Positions 39,686 through 49,085 of a DNA stretch of 55,689 bases are shown here, one piece after another. The stretch is from an uncultured Campylobacter sp. (GTDB lineage: Bacteria > Campylobacterota > Campylobacteria > Campylobacterales > Campylobacteraceae). The stretch lies in contig UQCL01000007.1 in the NCBI GenBank assembly GCA_900539505.1, positions 1 to 55,689 of the forward strand. Reading direction: 5' to 3'. The first letter of the stretch is position 1. Each line of letters starts with the position of its first letter. A program made the translations under genes and the position numbers. The notes beneath the pieces are model-generated. The model was not told the origin of the DNA. It ran no database searches and was given only the letters and a program-made list of their open reading frames with translations.

Positions 39686-40735
39686 GTGAGCGAAAAATTT
39701 CAAGCCGAGATAAAAGAGCTAGACGAAAAATTCGCTACAATACCGGAGAATTTAAAGAAGCGATACGACAAACATAGGCTAATTAGGTGCTCCAGTATGG
39801 TATTTTTAGTGCTTTTGTTTGGTATTGTATCGGTAGTTTCGCGACTTATTTCTTACGTGGATATTCAGATGCCCGAGCCTATTTTGTTTTGTGTGGCAGT
39901 AGTTTTATCCATTTGCTTGACGGCATTTTGTTTAAAGTGCTACAAGACAAAAAAATACAGCAACTTTTTTATAAAAAATCAAGATGCCAGTTTGACGATT
40001 TTTACTTTTGAGAATACGGCTAGTTTAGTCTTGGTTTTATTTCCCACTTTGCTATTTCTATCTTCGGCAATGGGAGGTTCGCGAGATGAGTTAAGCGGCG
40101 CCGGCACTTTATACGGAGTCTTTATAGCTCCGATTTGCATATTAGTTTTTCTTTTATGCTATTTTTATAATAAAGGCTCATATACTCCAAGGGTCCATAT
40201 CTGCGGCTCTCAAACGAAGCTTGATTTGTCGGTGCGAGAAGCCGAATTTAAAAAGGATAAACTAAACGAGAAATTTGCCAATATTCCAAAAAATTTAAAA
40301 AGGCGATATGACATACATAGATTGGTTAGGCGTGCGAGCGCAATATTTTTGGCGTTTTTATTTATCATTGTTACATTTGCGAGCGCTATTACTACATTGC
40401 GCGGCGTTGTTATTGTTTTAGTAATGTTATTTTCGTCTATTCTATTAACTATAGGTTATTTAAAAAGTAATTCTATTAAAGGATATAGCAAGCTTTTCAT
40501 AAAAAATCAGCGAATTTCTTTAGTGGTTTTTACTATTGAAAATTTAGCTAGTGCGGCTTTGATCTTGTATCCGCTAGCACTAATAATAGTGGCATTGATC
40601 GCTAAAAATAATGAGAGGATAATGGACTTGCTTTTAAGTGGCTCGAATATATCGTCTGTTTGCTTGATCGTTTTCACAGCGTGCTATTTTTTCAACCGAA
40701 GCACGTATATTCCAAAAGACGATAAATTCTGCTAA
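39686..40735 (+). CDS. Membrane protein with internal duplication
   Basis: A 349-residue integral membrane protein built from two homologous halves. Each begins with an amphipathic segment (DEKFATIPENLKKRYDKHRL at about 13-32; NEKFANIPKNLKRRYDIHRL at about 193-212), followed by four hydrophobic helices and a conserved (K/N)xFxIKNQ...(F)TxEN element and CYF(Y/F)N(K/R)(G/S)-x-Y-x-P ending. GTG start at 39686 with an AAAAGGAGCGAGCC ribosome binding site. No family recognised. The tandem duplication suggests a pseudo-symmetric channel or transporter, but nothing shows a substrate. Confidence 0.7.
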   Translation: MSEKFQAEIKELDEKFATIPENLKKRYDKHRLIRCSSMVFLVLLFGIVSVVSRLISYVDIQMPEPILFCVAVVLSICLTAFCLKCYKTKKYSNFFIKNQDASLTIFTFENTASLVLVLFPTLLFLSSAMGGSRDELSGAGTLYGVFIAPICILVFLLCYFYNKGSYTPRVHICGSQTKLDLSVREAEFKKDKLNEKFANIPKNLKRRYDIHRLVRRASAIFLAFLFIIVTFASAITTLRGVVIVLVMLFSSILLTIGYLKSNSIKGYSKLFIKNQRISLVVFTIENLASAALILYPLALIIVALIAKNNERIMDLLLSGSNISSVCLIVFTACYFFNRSTYIPKDDKFC

Positions 40736-41118
40736 ATTTAAACGGGATGAGAGCTCGCGAATATTCTTGCTGATGAATTTTACGGTGCCTACGGCGTTTT
40801 TATTCGCGTGGTTTAGGACGGAAAAAATTGCTTAGAATTTTACGGATGTTTACGTAAGAAATTGGGCGAAATTCCGCTTCGGCGCGGAATTTAAGTATAG
40901 CGCGCAAACGCGTAAAGATGGCTGTAAATATGGACGCACGGAAAAGCAATAAAGGTGCGCAAAAGATGCAAAGATGGGTACGGAGCGCGTTGCGGAATAG
41001 AGGCGCGAGCTGCTGTGAATTTCACATTGCGTTACGTGCATGAATTTCACGCTCCGCTAGGTGGAATTTAACGCGCAAATTTCACGACGAAATTTCAGGG
41101 CGTTTCGAGTCTCGCGAT
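40736..41118. other. Noncoding gap
   Basis: About 380 bases between convergent genes. No gene, RNA or clear terminator seen. It contains repeated GAATTTCAC-like words near 41016-41070. Confidence 0.5.
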
Positions 41119-43095
41119 TTACAGCTTCCTAAGCTTTGCGATCTCATCGCGCAGCGCCGCGGCCTTTTCAAACTCCAGAGCCGCTGCGGCTTCGAGCATC
41201 TGCTTGCGGAGCTCCTTTACGATCTTGGCGCGCTCGGCGGCGGGCATCTTCTCTAAATTGGCACCCTTTCTTAAAATTTCGGTTCCGTCCTCGATCTTTA
41301 GGCTCTCCTCGATATTGCGGCTCGCAGAATGCGGGGTTATGCCGTGGGTGCGGTTGTATTCATCTTGAAATTTACGGCGTTTTTGGGTGATGTCGATCGC
41401 CTCTTGCATTGAAGCGGTGATCTTTTTGCAAAACATCACTACCTGCCCGTGCACGTTTCGCGCAGCTCGCCCCATCGTCTGAATGAGGCTCGTGCGCGAG
41501 CGCAAAAAGCCCTCCTTATCGGCATCCATGATCGCTATTAGACTTACTTCGGGCAGATCGAGCCCCTCGCGGAGCAAATTTATACCGATTAGCATATCGT
41601 ATTCGCCGCTGCGCAGGCCACGGATGAGCTCGTTGCGCTCGATCGCATCGATGTCCGAGTGCATATATTTGACCTTAAGGCCTAGCTCTAGATAGTATTT
41701 GCTCAGCTCCTCCGCCATCTTTTTGGTTAGCACGGTCACTAAGATCCGCTCGCCGCGCGCGATGACTTCCTTTGCCATATCGTGTAAAATTTCGACCTGG
41801 TTGTCGCTGTCTTTTAAAATAATCTGCGGATCGAGTAGTCCCGTCGGGCGCAGTATCTGCTCATATACGGCTCCGCGGCTAAGATCCAGCTCGTAATCAT
41901 TGGGCGTTGCGGAGACGAATAGAAATTTAGCTTTTTTGTTGATAAACTCATCAAACATCAGCGGGCGGTTATCAAGTGCGCTAGGCAGGCGGAAGCCGTA
42001 CTGCACGAGCGTTTCTTTGCGGCTGCGATCTCCTGCGAACATCCCGCGAAACTGCGGTAGGCTCACGTGGCTTTCATCGACGATGACGAGATAATCCTTG
42101 CCCTTGCTCTCGTAGTAATCAAAGAGCGAATAGGGCGTCTCGCCCGGCTTTTGGCCGGTCAGATAGCGCGCGTAGTTTTCGATCCCCTTGCACATCCCCG
42201 TAGCGCCCAGCATCTCAAGGTCAAATTCCACTCGCCCTTTCAGCCGCTGCGCCTCGACGAGCTTGCCCGCGTCCTCGAAAAATTTCAACCTCTGCTCAAG
42301 CTCCTCCTCGATCCCTTTGATCGTCGATTTTAGGCGCTGCTCGCCCACGATGAACTGGCTCGTCGGGTAGAGAATAAATTTTTTGACGCTCTGCGTCTTT
42401 TTGTTTTCGAGCACGTCCAGATGATACATCGCCTCTATTTCGTCGCCGAAAAACTCGATCCTAAAAGCCTCGTCGTTAAAATACGCGGGGTAGATGTCGA
42501 TCACATCGCCGTTTACGCGGAAATTCCCGCGGTCAAAAAAATCGTCGTTGCGTTTGTAGCCCATATCGACGAGCTTGCGAAGTAAAAATTTAGTGCTAAA
42601 TTTTGATCCGATCTCAAAAAACAGCACCATGCCTTTGTATTCGGCGGGATCGCCCAGGCCGTAGTTCGCCGAAACCGACGCCACGGTGATGACGTCATCG
42701 AAGCTCAGCAAACTCGCCGTGGCACTTAGCCGCAAGCGCTCGAGCTCAGCATTTACGTCGCTGTCTTTTTCTATAAAAAGATCCTGCCTGGGGATGTAGG
42801 CCTCGGGCTGATAATAATCGTAGTAGCTGATGAAATACTCAACGTGATTTTGCGGGAAAAAGCCCTTAAATTCGCTATAAAGCTGCGCTGCGAGAGATTT
42901 ATTATGCGTCATTACGAGCGCGGGAATTGCAAGGCGCTTGATGATATTTGCCATAGTAAAAGTTTTGCCCGAGCCGGTAACTCCGAGAAGAGTTTGGTAT
43001 TTATTGCCGCTTTGAAAGCCCGCGACGATGCCTTCGATCGCTTTTTCTTGATCCTCGCTCGGAGAGAATTTGCTCTCGATTTTAAAATTTTGCAA
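41119..43095 (-). CDS. uvrB: Excinuclease ABC subunit B
   Basis: A 658-residue nucleotide-excision-repair helicase-like subunit: Walker A LGVTGSGKT, the damage-binding beta-hairpin region (YYDYYQPEAYIP), VDESH (DEAH-type box), HSDIDAIER, GINLLREGLDLPEV and QTMGRAARN, ending in a UvrC-binding domain (LRKQMLEAAAALEFEKAAALRDEIAKL). I prefer the TTG start at 43095: AAAAAAGGAAAAA precedes it, it gives the usual Campylobacter length, and a TATAAT box (43147-43142) lies just upstream of the in-frame ATG at 43137, which would then be at or before the transcription start. The longer 672-residue version is the alternative. Confidence 0.96.
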   Translation of the reverse strand: MQNFKIESKFSPSEDQEKAIEGIVAGFQSGNKYQTLLGVTGSGKTFTMANIIKRLAIPALVMTHNKSLAAQLYSEFKGFFPQNHVEYFISYYDYYQPEAYIPRQDLFIEKDSDVNAELERLRLSATASLLSFDDVITVASVSANYGLGDPAEYKGMVLFFEIGSKFSTKFLLRKLVDMGYKRNDDFFDRGNFRVNGDVIDIYPAYFNDEAFRIEFFGDEIEAMYHLDVLENKKTQSVKKFILYPTSQFIVGEQRLKSTIKGIEEELEQRLKFFEDAGKLVEAQRLKGRVEFDLEMLGATGMCKGIENYARYLTGQKPGETPYSLFDYYESKGKDYLVIVDESHVSLPQFRGMFAGDRSRKETLVQYGFRLPSALDNRPLMFDEFINKKAKFLFVSATPNDYELDLSRGAVYEQILRPTGLLDPQIILKDSDNQVEILHDMAKEVIARGERILVTVLTKKMAEELSKYYLELGLKVKYMHSDIDAIERNELIRGLRSGEYDMLIGINLLREGLDLPEVSLIAIMDADKEGFLRSRTSLIQTMGRAARNVHGQVVMFCKKITASMQEAIDITQKRRKFQDEYNRTHGITPHSASRNIEESLKIEDGTEILRKGANLEKMPAAERAKIVKELRKQMLEAAAALEFEKAAALRDEIAKLRKL

Positions 43096-43141
43096 AATTT
43101 TTCCTTTTTTAAAGCCAAATTTGGGTAATATTTTCATTTAA

Positions 43142-43147
43142 ATTATA
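43142..43147 (-). promoter_or_regulatory. Likely uvrB -10 box
   Basis: TATAAT on the minus strand, 47 nt upstream of the preferred uvrB TTG start and in the 69-nt interval shared with the divergent small operon. It helps decide the uvrB start codon. Confidence 0.45.
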
Positions 43148-43164
43148 TCAGAAAAGGCGAAATA

Positions 43165-43425
43165 ATGGAATCAATCTTTGACGAAGAGAAAAAGGTCGAG
43201 GGCTTAAGCAATAAAGTAGCTGAGCTGATTAGACGCTATAGCGAGGCTAGAGACGAAAACGAGAAGCTACGCACCGAGCTAGCGACGGTCAAGGCGCAAA
43301 ACGAGGCTTTGGGAATGCAGCTTGGCACGCTTGAAAACGATCTGGCGTATCGCAAGATGAGTGATGAGGATCTAAGCAAGCAGATCGACGATATTTTGGC
43401 AGGCGATAATTTAGGCGAGAAATGA
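43165..43425 (+). CDS. Short coiled-coil protein (ZapB-like)
   Basis: An 86-residue protein that is almost entirely a parallel coiled coil (about 10-70: heptads through SNKVAELIRRYSEARDENEKLRTEL and onwards), with no membrane segment. Size and layout are like ZapB-type cell-division coiled coils, but this is only a structural resemblance. ATG preceded by AAAAGGCG. It overlaps the next gene by 4 nt, so it is first of a three-gene operon, divergent from uvrB. Confidence 0.6.
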   Translation: MESIFDEEKKVEGLSNKVAELIRRYSEARDENEKLRTELATVKAQNEALGMQLGTLENDLAYRKMSDEDLSKQIDDILAGDNLGEK

Positions 43426-43658
43426 AAGAAATTTCGGTTCAGCTGACGAGTAAGTCTTTGACGAAAAAATACGCGATAAGCCTGGATGATGACTTTGCGA
43501 AGGTCTTCGGCAGGGACTGGCGGATTTTAACTCGCGGCAGCGATCATCTGGATGCGGGCGAACTGCTTGAAGCCTATATCCAAAAAAGCTATGAAAATTT
43601 TATGCTTAATAAAAAAATAGATGCCTTGGTAAAGGACATCGACGAAGGAGTAAAATGA
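43422..43658 (+). CDS. Conserved small hypothetical protein
   Basis: A 78-residue soluble protein (KEISVQLTSKSLTKKYAISLDDDFAKVF... ending IDALVKDIDEGVK), beta then alpha in predicted shape. No family recognised. Overlaps both the coiled-coil gene before it and the membrane-anchored gene after it by 4 nt each, so the three products are probably made together. Confidence 0.6.
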   Translation: MKEISVQLTSKSLTKKYAISLDDDFAKVFGRDWRILTRGSDHLDAGELLEAYIQKSYENFMLNKKIDALVKDIDEGVK

Positions 43659-44122
43659 TGAAAATGAGAAAAGGTGCGGCAGTAGGCGGCGGCGTAAGTG
43701 GGATAATATTTTTAGCTATTATAATCTTCGTGATAGTAAAAATAATATATCCTAAATTAAGCGGTGCTAAGGATGAGGTTTTAGTAAAAGCTTATGCAGT
43801 CGAGCTTGAAGGCGTATTTAAAGATATACAACGCGACTATTTAAATCAAGGAAATTTTCGCGAGCTAAAGAGTATGACGGGCTCCAGACAGTTTAGTGAT
43901 AGCGATCTAGAAAAAACCGTCACTTTAAATCAATCCTTTGATTACGGAGTAGGACCGAAACTCAAAAACGATATGATCTTTTGCGCGACGATCACCTTGC
44001 GTCAAGATAGTGATGGATATTTTTTCGAGACCTCGAATATCAATCGCAACAGGGAGCGATGCGAAGCATTTCATAAAGATACGACTTATATGAAGTTAAA
44101 TGGCTTTAGAATAGGCAAATAA
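43655..44122 (+). CDS. Single-pass membrane protein, function unknown
   Basis: A 155-residue protein with one N-terminal helix (GGVSGIIFLAIIIFVIVKIIY, about 13-33) and a soluble domain carrying two cysteines (FCATITL near 111 and ERCEAF near 134). The layout (short N-terminal helix and a small globular part) is that of a minor-pilin-like or anchored protein, but no prepilin cleavage motif is visible. Third gene of the operon starting at 43165. Confidence 0.6.
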   Translation: MMKMRKGAAVGGGVSGIIFLAIIIFVIVKIIYPKLSGAKDEVLVKAYAVELEGVFKDIQRDYLNQGNFRELKSMTGSRQFSDSDLEKTVTLNQSFDYGVGPKLKNDMIFCATITLRQDSDGYFFETSNINRNRERCEAFHKDTTYMKLNGFRIGK

Positions 44123-44595
44123 TTTTTAAAATTTAATCGCGCGACTGCTATGGATTCGTAAAGCGTCCGTGTAGCAAAAGCGCGATAGTACTAGTGAAGT
44201 GCGTAGCCGTGCGTCGGCTCGTACCTCGTGCCAAAAACATGCTAATATTTCAAGAATTCATCTTTATAGGTATTTTTTTAAAATTTAGCTTTAAAATCGG
44301 TATTTTTACATTTATATTGACAGCTTATCGGCTAAATTTTAATCATATTTTAGTTTGTAATTCATATCGGTCATGATTTATGCTATTGCGGTTAAATTTA
44401 TGAAATGGGTGCTTTGAAGCTATGCCCCTCGCGTGACGCGATGCGAGCTGAGATTTACGAAAAGCGCCTCATAAAACAAGCGTATTAAAGCAAAATATCA
44501 AGATCATCTTAAATTTATGAAATTTGCACCCCGAAAACGCGCGAAATTTCATCGGCGCGGGTTTGGGCGTGAGTTTTAAAATCTCTCATAGAATT
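44123..44595. other. Noncoding gap
   Basis: About 470 bases between convergent units. An inverted repeat at 44136-44186 (outer ATCGCGC/GCGCGAT, inner TGCTA/TAGCA) sits just past the small operon and may form its transcript end. I see no gene; a 60-codon open frame at 44194-44376 has no ribosome binding site. Confidence 0.5.
44136..44186 (+). terminator. Hairpin after the small operon
   Basis: Nested arms ATCGCGC/GCGCGAT and TGCTA/TAGCA around a 22-nt loop, 14 nt beyond the stop at 44122. It lacks a strong U-tract, so it may be a transcript-end stabiliser rather than an intrinsic terminator. It is not a tRNA. Confidence 0.35.
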
Positions 44596-45318
44596 TTATC
44601 GCCGATTCTCAACCGCCGATTTGATCCAACTACGCAGATAATCTAGCTGCTGCGGCGTATGAAACCAATGTTCGCCGTTTTTCATAACGTTTAAGGCGCA
44701 GCCAAATTGTTGCGCAAAATTTTTGACGATCTTCAGAGGCATCGTATCGTCGTTTTCTGCATATAGAATCCGGCTCGGCGTTTCCCACTTAGTGATCGGA
44801 TTGTTCAAAACAAAACTCCAATATTCCCAAAAAAGCGGTTGCCCGACATGAGTCAAAATCATCCGCTCTTGCTTCAATCGCTCTTCGCTGACGCCAGCCC
44901 TACGCATAATATTTGAAATAACGTATTTCATATCAAGTATCGGCGAGACGAAGAGGCAGTCGCTAAGCTTTTCGTCGCGGAAGCTTTGCAGGCCGAGCCA
45001 TGCCCCTAGGCTAACGGCAAACAGCGCGACCTCGCCCCAGCGCTTCTTTGCATACGATAAAATTTCGCGAAATTCCAAAATAGCGCGCCGCAGATCATAA
45101 AAAATAGACTCGCAAGAAGCGGGCTCGTGCCGCCTCTGTCCGTGCCCGGACAAGTCAAAGCTAATAACCTGCCAGCCTTGCTCGCAAACGACGGAAGCTA
45201 AAAGCTCCGCATCATCTTTGCTTCCGCCTTGCCCGTGAGCGTAGATATAAACCTTTTTCGAGCGGTTCCCCCAAACGGCGGCGGGAACGCCACGTATCTC
45301 AATAGCGCTCTTTTGCAT
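44596..45318 (-). CDS. Alpha/beta hydrolase
   Basis: A 240-residue alpha/beta-hydrolase-fold protein (lipase or esterase-like, cytosolic). Oxyanion-hole region YAHGQGG, a DLSGHGQ stretch, nucleophile elbow FAVSLGAW (catalytic Ser), likely acid in LYAENDDTMPL and the catalytic His in GEHWFHTP. I chose the ATG at 45318 for its GGAACGAAAA ribosome binding site. A GTG at 45411 would add 31 residues, including a hydrophobic MLLNFLAIFMVFLVALP segment, which would make it exported; its ribosome binding site is poor. Substrate unknown. Confidence 0.8.
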   Translation of the reverse strand: MQKSAIEIRGVPAAVWGNRSKKVYIYAHGQGGSKDDAELLASVVCEQGWQVISFDLSGHGQRRHEPASCESIFYDLRRAILEFREILSYAKKRWGEVALFAVSLGAWLGLQSFRDEKLSDCLFVSPILDMKYVISNIMRRAGVSEERLKQERMILTHVGQPLFWEYWSFVLNNPITKWETPSRILYAENDDTMPLKIVKNFAQQFGCALNVMKNGEHWFHTPQQLDYLRSWIKSAVENRR

Positions 45319-45411
45319 TTTTCGTTCCTTTAAATTTTTTGCGTCGATACCCGCATTTTGCGGCAATGCTACAAGAAAAACCATAAATATTGCCAAAAAA
45401 TTTAATAGCAC

Positions 45412-45921
45412 GCCCTGCTAGACTGCCTGTGATTAGCGATAAATTTTAAAATTTTACGCGCGAGCTGCGCCTGCCGCTTTGTTTTAAAATTTAGTCGCAC
45501 AAAATTTCAGGCGGCATAATTTTGATTCTTGCAGCGCAATTAAATTTTTATATCGTAGAAATTCTGCGCCGTCAGACTGCAAAAATTCTTGCTACGAAAT
45601 TCTGTATCGCAACTGCGCGTGCCCTAAAATTTACGTCTTAAAATTTTTACGCCGTAGAATTCTGCAAGCTGCGAAATTTAAAATTTAAGGCCACGCAAAT
45701 TTTATCGCGATTCGTGCAAAATTTTAAAATTTTACGCCTGCTTTATTTGCAGGCTACGCGAATAAATACCGCTTAAATTTTAAATTTCAAGCGGGCTCAC
45801 GCCTCAGAAGTTAAAATTTGCACTAATTTCATAAGCCGCGCTCAAGATACGGTTTTTAAAATTTCGGTGATTATTAGCATCCGCAATCGTGCTGTGTTTG
45901 CCATGAACACATCCAAAAAGC
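45412..45921. other. Noncoding AAATTT-rich gap
   Basis: About 510 bases dominated by AAATTT, AAAATTTT and GAAATTTC words separated by 10-25 bases. No gene or RNA recognised. Confidence 0.6.
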
Positions 45922-46458
45922 TTAAAAAATCAATCCTGCGGCGCCGAGCTTGACCCCTAAAGAGATAACTATCAAAACCCCAAGCCCCGCAAAAAAGCCC
46001 GCCAGCACGTCATCTAGCATCACGCCGAGCCCGCCTGGTACGTCGCGATCCACGCGCCCGATGATTGAGGGCTTACGGATGTCAAACGCCCTGAAAAACA
46101 GCAGCGCCAAAATCATCGCGACGATCGATATCCTGCTGCTCTCAAACCCCGCGATCAGCTCCCGTAGCGGCAGCGAAAAGATCTCGCCCACGGGCGCGGC
46201 GACGCACATCGCAATCCACACCCCCACGACCTCGTCGATGACGATCTCGCTGTTATCGTGCGCGCCTACCCGCCTTTCGTAATCGCTTATGATCTTAAGC
46301 GAGACGAAAAAGACGAGGCCGGCGCACAAAAACAGCGTCACCTCGCCTGCTAGCATCAAGATCGCAAGCCCCACTATCCAGCCGGCGATGCTGCCCCAGG
46401 TGCCGGGCGCGGGCCTTAGCAACCCCGCGCCGAAAAATGTAACGAAAATTTTATCCAT
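45922..46458 (-). CDS. pgpA: Phosphatidylglycerophosphatase A
   Basis: A 178-residue membrane phosphatase that removes the phosphate from phosphatidylglycerol phosphate. Family signs: TFFGAGLLRPAPGTWGSIAG near the start, VIDEVVGVWIAM, FFRAFDIRKPSIIGRVDRDVPGGLGVMLDDVLAG near the end. Several hydrophobic segments. In C. jejuni, as I remember, pgpA sits beside the ATP-sulfurylase-like gene in the same block as ispDF, and the same order holds here, though a 719-base gap separates them. Confidence 0.93.
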   Translation of the reverse strand: MDKIFVTFFGAGLLRPAPGTWGSIAGWIVGLAILMLAGEVTLFLCAGLVFFVSLKIISDYERRVGAHDNSEIVIDEVVGVWIAMCVAAPVGEIFSLPLRELIAGFESSRISIVAMILALLFFRAFDIRKPSIIGRVDRDVPGGLGVMLDDVLAGFFAGLGVLIVISLGVKLGAAGLIF

Positions 46459-47177
46459 AATTGTCCTTTTAAATTTTGCTTTTTAAAATTTTACCGCTTA
46501 TTTTAATTAGGGCATCTGCTCGCGTGCGAAAATTTTAAATTTCGTTCGTGCATGTAGAATTAATTTGTCCGCCTACACGAAATTAATTTTATCCGCTCGC
46601 CACAAAAATTTCGCTCGCTAACGCAGGAATTTTAAAATTCTACTCATTTGCGTAAAAATTTTAAAATTTTGCTCGCCTGCGTGGAGATTTCAAACCCGTC
46701 CGCAAACACACGGCATTTTGCGTGGGCGAGCAGTCGTTGCGCTGCATCCGAGTTTTGCGCTGTAACTCGCAGCAACTGCTTAATTTTAAAATTTTAGGTT
46801 CGCTTGTCGAAAACTTAAAATTTAGATTTGCCGTGCTGCTTTACATATCCATCGTGCCTTAAAATTTTAAATCCGCTTCGCCGCAAAATTTACTGCGCCG
46901 TTATAAATTTGCTACGAAGCCAAGACTTTAAAATTTCAAGCTCGTTTTATCGTACCGCTGCTAATGCTCTAAAAATTTAGCTTCGTCGCGCCACAAAATT
47001 TTACGCCAAATCTGCGTCCGCCGCTCTTTATTCTACAAAATTCCGCGCAGTCCTTTCTTTCCGCACTATGAAATTTTACTTTACGTCTAGCCGCCGTAAA
47101 TTCTAACACCACGAAATTTTACCTTTCGCCTAGATGCCGCAAATTCCACGTCATTTTTTGCGTTGCGCCCTCAAACG
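46459..47177. repeat. 719-base gap of degenerate AAATTT-type repeats
   Basis: Noncoding. AAATTTTAAAATTT and AAAATTTC words recur about every 15-25 bases with connecting GC-rich segments (for example CTCGCCTGCG and CCGCAAAATTT variants) that are themselves loosely repeated. It looks like an expanded, decayed repeat field rather than a gene remnant. No promoter, RNA or IS recognised. Confidence 0.65.
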
Positions 47178-49085
47178 CTACGTCTTTAGCGCGCTGGTTT
47201 GATACAGTTGCATCAGCTGCTCGTAAAACTCGCTCTCGCCGTGGCTCTGCAAGATCCCGCTGTTTGGAAAAAGCTCGTCGTAGAGCTTTTGCAGATCTGA
47301 AAATCGCGCTGGAAAGAGCTCGCTTAAAATCATCGCGGAGATCTCTTTACGCATAAAAATCGCGGGTGGCAAAATCCCCGCGCGCAGCAGTGCCTTGAGG
47401 TTTTGCGTGCGGTAATGCACGTGATGATGAGCGCCGTGAGGGCAGTTTTTGGTGCTTACGAGCACCTTACACTTCTCGCAATAGACGTATTCTGGCATAA
47501 GTAAAATCTCTATTTCGCCGCGCTTTTGATACTCGTCTAGCACCGAATGCACGCCGCCACCTTCGAAAAATAGCTCCATATTTGCGTGATTTTGCCCAAA
47601 AATTATTTTGTTTATACCTAAATTTTTTGCGATCGCGCATTGCAAGGCGGGCTTGTCGTCAAAAATCGCAAGCGAGCCCAGATCGATCATCATGGCGCGT
47701 TGCGCAACCAAAAAATTTTGCAGTAAATACCTTAGCGTTTTTTTGCGTAGCTCGTAGGGCAGGGCATCCGCGCTGCTCGTGCCGGTTAAAAAAATCACCA
47801 CGAAATCCGCCTTATCGATCATATGCCTAATCAGCCGCTCATGCACGCGGTGGATCGGATCGGCGCAGGTAAAAAACGCTGAAATTTTAGGCGCGGCAAG
47901 CGAGCTTGCGACTTTTTTTATGCGCGCGATTTGCTCTGCAAGACCATTTTTTAGCAGCGTGATGCGCCCCTGCACCGCAGTTTGCTCTGCGTATGCGTTT
48001 TGAAACACCGAGTCTGCGACCTCGCTTGCGCTTGGGGCATAAACGTCGCTAACGTCTATGCGCGTGACAAGCTCACAATAGGCGGGATTTGCAGCGGGAT
48101 TTTTGATGAAATTTTCGGTGGAATTTGAGATAAAATTTCCCGCCAAATTTGCTACGGATTTTGCATCTGTGCTGCAAACGCGATTGAGTACGGAATTTTC
48201 GGCAAAGCTCCGCGCGGAATTTACCGCAGAATTTTCACTGGAGCTTTTCGCCAAATCCAAAGCGGCGTTTTTTGTAGATTTTGCATCTGTGCTGCAAGTA
48301 AAAGTTTGATCGTAGTTCGTAGCAAGGCTTTCTATATGGTCTAAGCCCTCGCTTGTGGCGTTTATAGCGCTTTGCGCACTTGCAGTGCGCGCGAAATCCG
48401 TGCCGCTTTTCGCAAAACTCTGCTCATTTTGCGCCGCAGCAGAAACTCCATCCTGCAAGTTGAGCGATCCTTTAGCTAGCAAATACGCGCCGTTCTCGCC
48501 GCTAAGCGAATTTTTGGTGCGTTCAGCTATGCCGTCCTTGCTAAGATAAAGCTCCAAAATATCGCCTTTTTTTGCGTCCGCGCAGGAAAAAACGAAATTT
48601 ATGCCACATACGCTTAGCTTGCTTGGGCACAGTAGCTCGCAGCTCTTGCCGAAAGCGCCGTTTGCGAGCAGACTCAGGATGTTTAGGTCGGAGCGCGAGA
48701 TCTCTATCTTGCGGATTTGCGTTGCGCTATTATTTGCGCCTTTGCTCTCGCTTCCGGCCTGCTCTGCTTTTAAATTCCATGCCGCGCCCTTAGCTCGCGC
48801 CTCGTCTTTTCTGGCATTACTAGCTTTTGACATTTTTAAATTCCGCATCGTTTTTAAATCACGCTTTGCTTTTGAGTTCTGTGATGCTTTTAAATTTTGC
48901 TTCGCTTCTAAATTCTGCGCCGCGTCACTCGAAGCTATTGCGACGTTTAGAGTTTTTGTGCCGCTTAAAATTCCTTCGCTTTCAAGCGGTTTTATTTCGT
49001 TTAAATTGCCGGTATCGCGTGAAATTTCTGTCCCGTCTGCGATCCGTACCGGATGCGCGCGGCTATTTTTTTCTTGCGATGCCAT
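47178..49085 (-). CDS. ATP-sulfurylase-like protein with low-complexity expansions
   Basis: A 635-residue protein whose C-terminal half (about 390-620) resembles ATP sulfurylase/nucleotidyl-transferases: CADPIHRVHERLI (cf. NPxHRxHE), ALPYELRKKTLRYLL, GQNHANM (cf. GRDHAG), CEKC...NCPHGAH (zinc-like C-x2-C-x8-C) and LLRAGILPPAIFMRKEISAMIL. It is probably the orthologue of C. jejuni Cj1609. The N-terminal part (about 1-110, Asn/Lys/Ala-rich) and the middle (about 205-330) are low-complexity. The latter contains a 40-residue tandem repeat starting CSTDAKS. True sulfate activation is doubtful. Start 49085 is chosen for the AAAAGGAAAAAAT ribosome binding site; 49127 is possible. It overlaps the regulator gene by 23 nt. 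Confidence 0.75.
   Translation of the reverse strand: MASQEKNSRAHPVRIADGTEISRDTGNLNEIKPLESEGILSGTKTLNVAIASSDAAQNLEAKQNLKASQNSKAKRDLKTMRNLKMSKASNARKDEARAKGAAWNLKAEQAGSESKGANNSATQIRKIEISRSDLNILSLLANGAFGKSCELLCPSKLSVCGINFVFSCADAKKGDILELYLSKDGIAERTKNSLSGENGAYLLAKGSLNLQDGVSAAAQNEQSFAKSGTDFARTASAQSAINATSEGLDHIESLATNYDQTFTCSTDAKSTKNAALDLAKSSSENSAVNSARSFAENSVLNRVCSTDAKSVANLAGNFISNSTENFIKNPAANPAYCELVTRIDVSDVYAPSASEVADSVFQNAYAEQTAVQGRITLLKNGLAEQIARIKKVASSLAAPKISAFFTCADPIHRVHERLIRHMIDKADFVVIFLTGTSSADALPYELRKKTLRYLLQNFLVAQRAMMIDLGSLAIFDDKPALQCAIAKNLGINKIIFGQNHANMELFFEGGGVHSVLDEYQKRGEIEILLMPEYVYCEKCKVLVSTKNCPHGAHHHVHYRTQNLKALLRAGILPPAIFMRKEISAMILSELFPARFSDLQKLYDELFPNSGILQSHGESEFYEQLMQLYQTSALKT
48058..48297 (-). 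repeat. 120-bp tandem repeat inside the ATP-sulfurylase-like gene
   Basis: Two in-frame units, each 120 bp. A 21-bp core is identical at 48157-48177 and 48277-48297, exactly 120 bp apart, and encodes CSTDAKS twice. The rest of the units is diverged but recognisably parallel in protein (AKSSSENSAVNSA against ISNSTENFIKNPA). Confidence 0.8.

Noticed and set aside
44136..44186. Possible tRNA or structured RNA
   Set aside because: Only two nested short stems; no cloverleaf, anticodon arm or TPsiC sequence.
44194..44376. 60-codon hydrophobic open frame
   Set aside because: No ribosome binding site; sequence is AT-rich intergenic DNA and not convincing as a membrane protein.
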